From NCBI GenBank assembly GCA_040004415.1, contig JBDUAY010000312.1:1-6981 (forward strand): DNA of 6,981 bases, written 5' to 3'. Of this stretch, positions 1 through 6,298 are shown in pieces. The translations under genes and the position numbers were made by a program. The notes beneath the pieces were generated by a model, which was given only the letters and a program-made list of their open reading frames with translations, was not told the DNA's origin and did no database searches. Positions within the stretch are counted from its first letter, which is position 1; the number at the start of each line of letters is the position of its first letter. Source of the DNA: JACMLD01 sp040004415 (GTDB lineage: Bacteria; Bacteroidota; Bacteroidia; Chitinophagales; Chitinophagaceae).

Positions 1-1114
1 ACCAGATTGATTGCCAGTCGTGGCCTTCTGCTAATTTATATTTATCTGCTATAAAGCCTGAAAATAAAGTACCAATGAACATTCCCAATCCATAGGTAGC
101 AAATGTAAAAAGACCCTGGGCAGCATTTTTTATTTTTTCTCCTGCTTTCTTTTCCGTGTACATGTAACCTGTTACAAAAAAGAAATCGTAACAAACGCCA
201 TGTAAAATGATACCGGCATAGAGCATCCAGAGGTTTGCGCCGTTATCGCCGTAGGCAAAAAATATATACCGCAATATCCACGCGCCCATGCCCAGCATAA
301 GCATTTTCTTTACACCAATGCGGTAAAATAAAAAAGGGATAGCGAGAATAAACAATCCTTCCGAAAATTGTCCCAATGTCATTTTGGTAGCGGCATTTGC
401 TACATGTAATTCATTCAAAAAATTGTTGGCGAAACCATAATAAAATGAAAGCGGTATACATATCAATATCGCCGCGATGAAGAAAATTAAATATGGCCTG
501 TCTTTAAATAAGACAAATGCTTCTGCACCCAATGCTTTGGAAGGACTGCCATCACTGCTATTGGCTTTGGGAGGCGTATCGGGTAAAATAAAACTTAACA
601 ATCCCAATGCTGCTGAAGCCCCGGCAGCTATTAAAAAAGTAGACGATGTTTTTTCAAGTTGTTTAGTGCCAATTATGATGCCCGCCACAATCCAGCCGAT
701 AGTGCCAAAAACCCGTATCCAGGGAAATTGTTTTCCAGGATCACTCATTTGAGAAAATGCCACACTGTTTGACAGTGCAATAGTAGGCATGTATAATAAA
801 GAATAAAATAAAATGACCCAATAAAATGAGCCATTATCGCCTATCCTGGTAGCGAGAAATAATAATAGCGCGCCCAACAAATGCAATACGCCCATAATTT
901 TTTGCGCGGCAAAAAAACGGTCCGCTATTAATCCAACAAAAAACGGAGAGATCATCGTGGCGATGGCCAATGCGCTGTATGCAGCACCAATTTGTAACCC
1001 ACTCGAATGCAGGTGCTCACTCATATACGTACTCATGGTTACATACCACGCGCCCCAGATAAAATATTCAAGCAGCATCATCAGCGCCAGTAAAACACCC
1101 GTTTTTAGTTTCAT
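1..1114 (-). CDS. nupG: Nucleoside:H+ symporter, NupG/XapB family of the MFS (C-terminus cut by window edge)
   Basis: Inner-membrane permease that would import nucleosides with protons. The 371 visible codons begin at ATG 1114-1112 (MKLKTGVLLALMM) and stay open to the left edge. E. coli NupG has about 418 residues, so roughly the last 45 are missing. Hydrophobic segments alternate throughout, fitting a 12-helix MFS protein. The N-half has the MFS loop signature GLIADRF (61-67). Several stretches match NupG as I remember it: FPWIRVFGTIGWI (130-142), QFSEGLFILAIPF (249-261), CYDFFFVTG (308-316) and DWQSIW near the visible end. R134 and E252 fall where NupG has its nucleoside-binding Arg and Glu, which supports nucleoside transport over other MFS substrates; the exact nucleoside cannot be told. 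The gene is divergent from pcm and no clear promoter or Shine-Dalgarno is seen. Family call is firm, substrate is inference. Confidence 0.88.
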   Translation of the reverse strand, partial: MKLKTGVLLALMMLLEYFIWGAWYVTMSTYMSEHLHSSGLQIGAAYSALAIATMISPFFVGLIADRFFAAQKIMGVLHLLGALLLFLATRIGDNGSFYWVILFYSLLYMPTIALSNSVAFSQMSDPGKQFPWIRVFGTIGWIVAGIIIGTKQLEKTSSTFLIAAGASAALGLLSFILPDTPPKANSSDGSPSKALGAEAFVLFKDRPYLIFFIAAILICIPLSFYYGFANNFLNELHVANAATKMTLGQFSEGLFILAIPFLFYRIGVKKMLMLGMGAWILRYIFFAYGDNGANLWMLYAGIILHGVCYDFFFVTGYMYTEKKAGEKIKNAAQGLFTFATYGLGMFIGTLFSGFIADKYKLAEGHDWQSIW

Positions 1115-1191
1115 GTTGTTATTTATTTTTTGAAGATAGGTATAACCTGCAAAAGTCAGGAAAGAAAAAAATTATACGTACTAAAATGTAT

Positions 1192-1214
1192 TGGCCGGTG
1201 ATGACAACGGGCCA
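1192..1214. other. Imperfect hairpin in the divergent nupG/pcm intergenic region
   Basis: TGGCCGGTG (1192-1200) can pair with CAACGGGCCA (1205-1214) around an ATGA loop, with one bulged G and one mismatch. No T-run follows on either strand, so it is not an intrinsic terminator. It lies 78 bp upstream of nupG and 79 bp upstream of the preferred pcm start, so it could be a leader structure or a binding site for either gene. The rest of 1115-1293 is A/T-rich with no recognisable gene or confident promoter. Confidence 0.3.
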
Positions 1215-1293
1215 TGGGTGTTAAAGAAAGTTGATCAGCTGAAACATGGATGCGTTGAAAAGTTGCTATAAACCTGTTATATTGCGCGCTGTT

Positions 1294-1974
1294 ATGAGAA
1301 CGCACGAAGACACTTACCGGCACAAGGGCCTTAGAAAAAAATTAGTTGATTTGCTAAAGGAAAAAGGCATTACCGATGAACGGGTGCTGGATGCAATTGG
1401 TATTATCCCACGGCACTTTTTCCTGGATTCTGCTTTTGATGAAGTTGCCTATGAAGACCGGGCATTTCCTATTGAAGTTAAACAAACCATTTCACAGCCT
1501 TATACCGTGGCGTATCAAACACAATTGCTGGACCTGCAACCACATGAAAAAATATTAGAGATTGGAACTGGCAGCGCTTATCAATGCAGTGTGCTGGCAG
1601 AAATGGGCGCGAAAGTTTTTACAATTGAGCGGCAAAAACAATTGTTCGATAATAATAAAGATTTCAAATTCATAAAAAAATACAGCAACATAAAATTTTT
1701 TTATGGTGATGGTTATGAGGGTTTGCCAACATATGCGCCTTTCGATAAAGTGATTATTACAGCGGCTTCTAAAACTGTTCCGCCTAAATTAATAGCACAG
1801 TTAAAAACAGGTGGTAAAATGATAATTCCGCTCGGAGCATCAAAAGATCTTGACGACGCAAAAGATGAAGTGCAAAAAATGATGCGCTACACAAAGCAGG
1901 CTGATGGAAGTATCACAGAAGAAACCTTCTCGAATTTTTCTTTCGTGCCAATGCGGCCCGGCAAGGAAAAGTAG
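1294..1974 (+). CDS. pcm: Protein-L-isoaspartate O-methyltransferase
   Basis: Cytosolic repair enzyme that methylates L-isoaspartyl residues in aged proteins using S-adenosylmethionine. The 226-residue product carries the family motifs in order: TISQPY (65-70) with the active-site Ser67; SAM motif I ILEIGTGSAYQ (87-97), ending in AYQ where E. coli has GYQ; the acidic SAM-ribose position in TIER (E112); GDGYEGLP (138-145); FDKVIITAAS (150-159); and LKTGGKMIIPLG (170-181). E. coli Pcm has 208 residues. Part of the excess is a short charged insert just after motif III (about 183-192). An in-frame ATG at 1246 would add 16 residues, but family conservation begins at EDTYRHKGLRKKL, so ATG 1294 is preferred. 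Neither start has a good Shine-Dalgarno, as is usual in Bacteroidota. It is a lone gene, divergent from nupG and convergent with kynU. Confidence 0.93.
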   Translation: MRTHEDTYRHKGLRKKLVDLLKEKGITDERVLDAIGIIPRHFFLDSAFDEVAYEDRAFPIEVKQTISQPYTVAYQTQLLDLQPHEKILEIGTGSAYQCSVLAEMGAKVFTIERQKQLFDNNKDFKFIKKYSNIKFFYGDGYEGLPTYAPFDKVIITAASKTVPPKLIAQLKTGGKMIIPLGASKDLDDAKDEVQKMMRYTKQADGSITEETFSNFSFVPMRPGKEK

Positions 1975-2249
1975 GTAATGATTAGTAATTGGTGATCAAT
2001 AATTAATACGTGGTATTAAAATCTATCTGTTTTTTACATTCACGTGAAACGATGCTCCCATTTTCCCGCCAGGTGTTTATCTGACTAAACATGAAATAAA
2101 AACAGATCGGGCATGACGCGGTGGCGAAAATAATATTACATGCTTTTATCCGGGCAGAAGCATTGCATCGCACAAAGGCTTTTGCCAGCACGCTTACGGC
2201 AGCGTTCTTATTTTTTTGACATACGCCGAATTAAGGGCTGAAAACTTAG
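1975..2249. other. Convergent intergenic region, no supported gene
   Basis: This gap separates the 3' ends of pcm and kynU. Right after pcm it has an A/T-rich patch with repeated ATTAGTAATT/AATTGGT-like words (about 1979-2006). It also holds a 10-bp inverted repeat, ATCTGTTTTT (2025-2034) and AAAAACAGAT (2098-2107). Between those arms are the palindrome TTCACGTGAA (2039-2048) and a 6-bp hairpin, TGTTTA (2074-2079) with TAAACA (2086-2091). A 62-codon minus-strand ORF (2003-2191) is present but has no recognisable domain or start signal, and I do not call it a gene. A structured 3' UTR or small RNA cannot be excluded. Confidence 0.45.
2190..2217 (+). terminator. Weak candidate terminator downstream of pcm
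   Basis: On the plus strand ACGCT (2190-2194) pairs with AGCGT (2201-2205) around a six-base loop and is followed by TCTTATTTTTTT. The stem is only 5 bp and it sits about 215 bp past the pcm stop, so this is a tentative call. No better terminator is visible for pcm, and none convincing on the minus strand for kynU. Confidence 0.28.
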
Positions 2250-3506
2250 CTAACAGCTACTCAGTACCTCATAAAACTTATATACTTCCTTAAACGTGTT
2301 ATATAACGGTGCCGGCGCTGCACGAATAACACCAGGCTCGCGGTAGTCAACAATAATTCCACTATCAGTAAGTTTTTTATGAATGGCTTTTGCATTGGAT
2401 GTAAAGTATAAACTCAGCTGCGCACCCCGTTGAAATGAATCTGACGGTGTAATGATCTCAAAATTTACATTGGTAAGCTGATGCAGTAAAAATTCCAGAT
2501 AATTGGTTAGCAAAATACTTTTTTTGCGAATGTTCTTTATGCCTGCTTCTTCAAATAATTGTAACGATGCTTTTAATGAAACCATATTAAATACCTGCGC
2601 TGTACTCATCTGCCATCCACCTGCGCCTGCTTTTGGTTTGAATCCTTTCTCCATTTTAAAGCGCGTCTTCTCGGCATTGCCCCACCAGCCACCCAATCGA
2701 TGAAAATTTTTATCGTTCGCATATTTTGCATGGATGTAAACGCCGGCAACTGCGCCAGGCCCTCCATTTAGATATTTGTAAGAACACCACACTGCAAAAT
2801 CTGCATTCCACTTATGCAATTCCATCGGTACATTGCCTGCAACATGCGCCAGGTCATAACCAGCCATGGCGCCGGCTGCATGCGCGGCTTCTGTAATATA
2901 TTTTATGTCATACAGCTGACCGGTATAATAATTAATACCGCCCAATAATACCAGGGCTGTCGTCTCTTTATGGTCTGAAATGATTTTTATAATGTCCTCT
3001 GTCCGCAATAATTTTTCTCCTTTTCGCGGTGCAATTTCAATGATAGCCTCATTCGGGTTATGGCCATGGAATTTTACCTGCGTTTCTACAGCATACTGAT
3101 CACTGGGAAATGCACCTGCTTCCATGATAATTTTATAACGGCCGGCAGTTGGCTTGTAAAATGACAATAACAACAAATGAAGATTGACCGTAAGCGCATT
3201 CATCACCGTTACTTCTTCCTGCTTGCAGCCCATTATCTTTGATAGTGGCTGCATGAAATTATCCTGGTAAAATAACCAGGGGTTTTTAGCGCCAAAATAA
3301 CCACTCACCGCCAAATTTTTCCAGTCTTTCAATTCTTGTTTAATTGCTTTTGCCGTGTTTTTCGGTTGCAACCCCAACGAGTTTCCGCAGAAATAAACGG
3401 CCTTTTTCCCTTTGTGCGCGGGGAAGTGAAATTGCTTCCTGAATTTTCTTAATGGATCTTTTTCATCGAGCTTTTCCGCAAATTTTATAGATGCTTCAAA
3501 TGGCAT
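2250..3506 (-). CDS. kynU: Kynureninase
   Basis: PLP-dependent cytosolic hydrolase that cleaves L-kynurenine to anthranilate plus alanine, or 3-hydroxykynurenine to 3-hydroxyanthranilate plus alanine. The 418-residue product has the fold-type I aminotransferase landmarks: YFCGNSLGLQP (38-48), MNALTVNLHLLLLSF (102-116), FPSDQYAVETQ (133-143), DLAHVAGN (218-225) with D218 and H221 contacting PLP, SYKYLN with the Schiff-base lysine K244 next to Y243, and GGWWGN with W274. Spacing from D218 to K244 equals that in human kynureninase (D250 to K276). The frame is open to an ATG at 3575, but that start would overlap the end of ctlX by 40 bp and add 23 unconserved residues. ATG 3506, leading into ASIKFAEKLDEKDPLRKFR, is preferred and leaves a 29-bp gap to ctlX, suggesting co-transcription. 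Pocket residues equivalent to human H102 and N333 are Y70 and T302, so substrate preference is uncertain. Confidence 0.95.
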   Translation of the reverse strand: MPFEASIKFAEKLDEKDPLRKFRKQFHFPAHKGKKAVYFCGNSLGLQPKNTAKAIKQELKDWKNLAVSGYFGAKNPWLFYQDNFMQPLSKIMGCKQEEVTVMNALTVNLHLLLLSFYKPTAGRYKIIMEAGAFPSDQYAVETQVKFHGHNPNEAIIEIAPRKGEKLLRTEDIIKIISDHKETTALVLLGGINYYTGQLYDIKYITEAAHAAGAMAGYDLAHVAGNVPMELHKWNADFAVWCSYKYLNGGPGAVAGVYIHAKYANDKNFHRLGGWWGNAEKTRFKMEKGFKPKAGAGGWQMSTAQVFNMVSLKASLQLFEEAGIKNIRKKSILLTNYLEFLLHQLTNVNFEIITPSDSFQRGAQLSLYFTSNAKAIHKKLTDSGIIVDYREPGVIRAAPAPLYNTFKEVYKFYEVLSSC

Positions 3507-3535
3507 AGTATCTGTTTGATTAATGTGTGAAGCAA

Positions 3536-4453
3536 TTAGTGCTTTAACGATAAATGTACTTCGGCCATCATACAACGCGCGCTGCCGCCGCCATTGGTTT
3601 CTATGGTGGTTAATGGCGAATGAATAATTTTGTTGTAACTGCTTAATTTTTCTATCTGGTCTTTGGTTAAAGATTCAAACGCCCGGGACGACATCACCAG
3701 CAATTTTTCTCCCTCATCATTATTAACCTGCAGCATATTGCCGGCAAAATGATTCATTTGATCATAAGAAATTTCAATTATTTCTTTTCCGGATTTTTTA
3801 ATGGTTTCTGATATTGCTTCTTTTTCATGATCTGCAGCAATGGATTCCATACAAATCACCACATATTTATCTGCCACGCACATCATCACATTGGTATGAT
3901 AAATAGCTTGCCCGTTATCAATGGCATCAAAAATTTCAAGGGTATACCTCATCTTTTCGCAAAAGTCTACCAGTACAAAATAATCGGTGCGGGGCGAAAT
4001 GCAGGCGTATACTATCTTGTTTTGCCGGTCGAGCACCATGCTGCCAGTCCCTTCCAAAAAAGCATCTTCTTTTTCATAGTTGGTGAGGTCGGTTGTTTTA
4101 TTGATCACAAACTTTGCTGCTATTATTTCAATGATGTCAGGTTTTCGTTCAAGCCGCCGGTTCGCCGCAAACATAGGATACAATACAATGTTGCCATCGT
4201 CATGAAAAGAAATCCAGTTGTTCGGAAAAATGGAATCAGGTGTATATGGCGCCGGCGTATCGTCTGCTACTGTAACGTCAACGCCGTTCTCCCGGAGCAC
4301 CTGTACAAAAGCATCAAACTCCTGTTTCGCTTTTTCCTGTGCACCAGCATCATTGCCCGCAACCTGGAATGCATTGTTCACGGCCGTCTCAACATTAAAT
4401 CCAAAATTTACCGGCCGTATCATTAAGAGATGGGAAGTTGTTTGGCTGCTCAT
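3536..4453 (-). CDS. ctlX: Citrulline hydrolase (ureidase) CtlX, guanidine-modifying enzyme superfamily
   Basis: Predicted to hydrolyse citrulline to ornithine, CO2 and ammonia; citrulline ureidase activity is known for relatives in Francisella. The 305-residue product has the family's N-terminal LLMIRPVNFGFN (9-20) and superfamily catalytic blocks: PDSIFPNNWISF (72-83, D73), EGTGSMVLDR (134-143), YHTNVMMCVAD (185-195, H186), HFAGNML (235-241) and the C-terminal GGGSARCMMAE (288-298) with nucleophile C294. Length is normal for the family. ATG 4453 is chosen because recognisable sequence starts within a few codons; ATG 4468 would add five residues. The frame stays open to an ATG at 4549, which would add 32 residues of Lys/Arg-rich sequence not seen in the family. 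It follows arcA by about 105 bp with no terminator between and precedes kynU by 29 bp. Sitting beside an arginine deiminase supports citrulline as substrate. Dimethylarginine hydrolase or an amidinotransferase relative is the alternative; family is firm, substrate is inference from context. Confidence 0.85.
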   Translation of the reverse strand: MSSQTTSHLLMIRPVNFGFNVETAVNNAFQVAGNDAGAQEKAKQEFDAFVQVLRENGVDVTVADDTPAPYTPDSIFPNNWISFHDDGNIVLYPMFAANRRLERKPDIIEIIAAKFVINKTTDLTNYEKEDAFLEGTGSMVLDRQNKIVYACISPRTDYFVLVDFCEKMRYTLEIFDAIDNGQAIYHTNVMMCVADKYVVICMESIAADHEKEAISETIKKSGKEIIEISYDQMNHFAGNMLQVNNDEGEKLLVMSSRAFESLTKDQIEKLSSYNKIIHSPLTTIETNGGGSARCMMAEVHLSLKH

Positions 4454-4558
4454 ATCTGATTTTTTCATTTTGTGATTGCCGGATTTAATATTTCTTTTTG
4501 TGCGACTTGCGAAGTAAATCTTAAAATATCCTAATCTGGCAATCAGCAATTGGTTTTA

Positions 4559-6010
4559 TTAAATATCATCCCGTAACAAAGGCATGCTCATACAATGAAA
4601 ACCGCCTCTTGCCCTGGATAATTCAGCCGAAGGCATTAATATAATAGTGTCTTTCATTTTTGACGATTCTATCTGGCCTGATTCTAATTTTTCAATTAGT
4701 TCATGTGCATGTATAACTGTAAATCCATTTTCTTTAAATGCTGCTACCGTCCGGTCGTTTCTATCGTAGCCCAGTACTACTCCCTCTTTCAGTGCAAGCA
4801 GGTTGCAGGAATCAGTCCACTGCTCCCGCGCATCAAATGGAAATTCATTGTTACCGGAATAAATAAATTTTACTTTGTCTTCGCAACCCAAATCATTTTC
4901 ACTGATATCTGTTAGCAAGTCTTCCAGGTTATCGAAATATTTTGGATTGCTGAGATCTTTCTTTTTAAACTGGATAATGGTAAGTTTTTCATCTTTCTTT
5001 TTTTCTTCCAGAACGCGTTGTACCGGGTCGGCGTCTTCCATCTTCATTGATTTCTTGGAGAAGTTACCCAGCATCACCCAGACATTTTTTTTCACTTGGG
5101 TAAATACGGTATCAATATGCATATAATCCCGCTTCTTCGGAATTTTGACAATTGTTATTTTCTTCACCACGTTCTTTTCAAAAAGACATTTAATTACCTG
5201 GTGTGCCGCCTCCATCGTGGTGCGTTCACTAACGCCGATGAGCAAGTGATCTTTACTCACCACCATTACATCACCGCCTTCCAGCGTTACTTTATGATCG
5301 TCGCCTTCTTTAGGCAATAAAAAATGGTGAAAAGTATCGGGTATTTCAATAATATTATTATGGTAATCTTTAAACAGCGGATGGTTAAAGAAAATGTATT
5401 TCATCAGCAGCGCTTCGCGGGTGCGCGCTTTTTTGGCGGGCTTGTTCAGTAAAACAAAATTATTAATAACGATCCCGATGTCCCTGGTAAAAATAAAATT
5501 AGGGATGGGGGAGAAGATCATTTTATTATCTGCCAGGGTGCCACTAATAAATGTTTTTGCGAGTTCGACCGGCGACACTTCCTGCAACGCCTGCTGCATT
5601 GAATACGAACATCCTTCTATTGCGCAAACAGAGGCGGTTAGCTTTAATTTAATTTCATGATTTTCCAGCAATTCTGCCAATACCCACTGGAGCTCAATTA
5701 CTTTATCCGATTTAAAAAATTTATCGTTGGCGGGCTTGTAAAAACGACGTTTGTTTTTCAGGCTGTCAATGTCTTTAAGCTTGCCTTTTATTTTTTCAGG
5801 GTCAAGAAAGTATAATAATATTTTGGTGTAAAAATCATATTCCTTTCTACGGATTGTTTCGAGGTGCACAATATCTTCAAATAACCAGTCCTGCGCTTTT
5901 GAAGGAACTACTTTACCAATGCCACTATCCGGACTGTGCACCAGTAACCGTCGCAATGTGCCTATTTCTGAGTTAACCTTAACCTGCAACTGCTGCGTAT
6001 TCTTCGGCAT
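4559..6010 (-). CDS. arcA: Arginine deiminase, enlarged Bacteroidota form
   Basis: Hydrolyses L-arginine to L-citrulline plus ammonia in the cytosol. The 483-residue product keeps every catalytic position known from Pseudomonas ADI with matching spacing: NFIFTRD (171-177, D177), the substrate-binding R196 (ARTREA), LEGGD (243-247, E244 and D247), SERTT (R263), HIDTVF (298-303, H298 and D300), and SRARGGFHCMSMPL (465-478) with R468, H472 and nucleophile C473. Classical ArcA has about 405-420 residues. The excess lies mostly between H298 and C473 (175 residues apart here, 128 in Pseudomonas), in a Lys/Glu/Asp-rich stretch around 317-400. A smaller excess lies between D177 and E244. The start is ATG 6010, since EIGTLRRLLVHSP (15-27) matches the usual ADI N-terminus. 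It is the first gene of a probable arcA-ctlX-kynU operon. No ornithine carbamoyltransferase or carbamate kinase lies in the window. A related guanidine hydrolase is possible, but the full residue set favours true ADI. Confidence 0.88.
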   Translation of the reverse strand: MPKNTQQLQVKVNSEIGTLRRLLVHSPDSGIGKVVPSKAQDWLFEDIVHLETIRRKEYDFYTKILLYFLDPEKIKGKLKDIDSLKNKRRFYKPANDKFFKSDKVIELQWVLAELLENHEIKLKLTASVCAIEGCSYSMQQALQEVSPVELAKTFISGTLADNKMIFSPIPNFIFTRDIGIVINNFVLLNKPAKKARTREALLMKYIFFNHPLFKDYHNNIIEIPDTFHHFLLPKEGDDHKVTLEGGDVMVVSKDHLLIGVSERTTMEAAHQVIKCLFEKNVVKKITIVKIPKKRDYMHIDTVFTQVKKNVWVMLGNFSKKSMKMEDADPVQRVLEEKKKDEKLTIIQFKKKDLSNPKYFDNLEDLLTDISENDLGCEDKVKFIYSGNNEFPFDAREQWTDSCNLLALKEGVVLGYDRNDRTVAAFKENGFTVIHAHELIEKLESGQIESSKMKDTIILMPSAELSRARGGFHCMSMPLLRDDI

Positions 6011-6087
6011 AAATAAAATTGAAGTGATTGAAATAAGAAATGAATGGCCTTTTTTTTGCGGTTGTTGCGCTGAATAAAATATTATTG

Positions 6088-6114
6088 TTAGCCGGGAATA
6101 TAGAAATTAGCCGG
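6088..6114. repeat. Direct repeat of CCGGCTAA upstream of arcA
   Basis: Read towards arcA, CCGGCTAA occurs twice (plus-strand TTAGCCGG at 6088-6095 and 6107-6114), 19 bp apart start to start, close to two helical turns. The repeats lie 78-104 bp before the arcA ATG and overlap the only promoter candidate found there. Same-face direct repeats of this size are typical of regulator binding sites, but no regulator can be named. Confidence 0.35.
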
Positions 6115-6132
6115 TAGCAATTGCACGGCAAA
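6102..6132 (-). promoter_or_regulatory. Candidate Bacteroidota-type promoter for arcA-ctlX-kynU
   Basis: On the minus strand a TTTG (plus 6129-6132) is followed after 19 bp by TAATTTCT (plus 6102-6109). This resembles the Bacteroidota -33 TTTG and -7 TAnnTTTG elements at acceptable spacing, though the -7 match is only partial. It would give a leader of roughly 85 nt before the arcA ATG. Such motifs are short and arise often by chance in AT-rich DNA. Confidence 0.28.
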
Positions 6133-6185
6133 AGGGAATACAACAGCGACTGATGTATAAAAGGCAAATAGCATATAATAGAAAT

Positions 6186-6218
6186 CCCCGTAAAGATAGT
6201 GCTTTACGGATGACGGGG
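6186..6218. promoter_or_regulatory. Long palindrome with two alternative stems, possible operator
   Basis: CCGTAAAG (6188-6195) and CTTTACGG (6202-6209) form a perfect 8-bp inverted repeat around a six-base centre, 22 bp in all, a size typical of a dimeric regulator site. A second, mutually exclusive perfect stem joins CCCCGT (6186-6191) with ACGGGG (6213-6218). No T-run follows in either direction, so it is not a standard terminator. It lies about 180-210 bp upstream of arcA, between the universal stress protein terminator and the arcA promoter candidate. Confidence 0.35.
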
Positions 6219-6221
6219 TCT

Positions 6222-6248
6222 AAAAATGGCCGGTGAGACACCGGCCAT
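6222..6248 (-). terminator. Intrinsic terminator of the universal stress protein gene
   Basis: ATGGCCGGTG (6226-6235) and CACCGGCCAT (6239-6248) form a perfect 10-bp G/C-rich stem with a three-base loop. On the minus strand a T-run follows directly (plus-strand A at 6222-6225, extending the last T of the stem). It begins about 50 nt after the stress protein stop. It fits minus-strand transcription only, since the plus side is followed by GGAGAAAA, and it separates this gene from arcA. Confidence 0.8.
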
Positions 6249-6298
6249 GGAGAAAAAAAATATTATAATAACGAGCTGCGTTTTACCCTTTCATTATT

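Noticed and set aside
2003..2191. 62-codon minus-strand ORF after kynU with a few Cys residues
   Set aside because: No recognisable domain, no start signal, scattered Cys without a spaced metal motif, and it overlaps intergenic repeats; likely a chance open frame.
3507..3575. Upstream ATG start for kynU overlapping ctlX
   Set aside because: The extra residues resemble no kynureninase N-terminus, while ATG 3506 removes the overlap and leaves a normal operon gap.
3827..4426. 199-codon plus-strand ORF
   Set aside because: Entirely antisense to ctlX, whose catalytic motifs are intact; the translation has no family resemblance and is a shadow.
4454..4549. Upstream extension of ctlX
   Set aside because: The added residues are basic and unlike the family, which starts close to LLMIRPVNFGFN; treated as the intergenic gap after arcA.
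5979..6167. 62-codon ORF overlapping the arcA start, considered as a leader peptide
   Set aside because: Only two Arg codons and no clustered control codons or attenuator-like stem pair; it runs out of frame into arcA.
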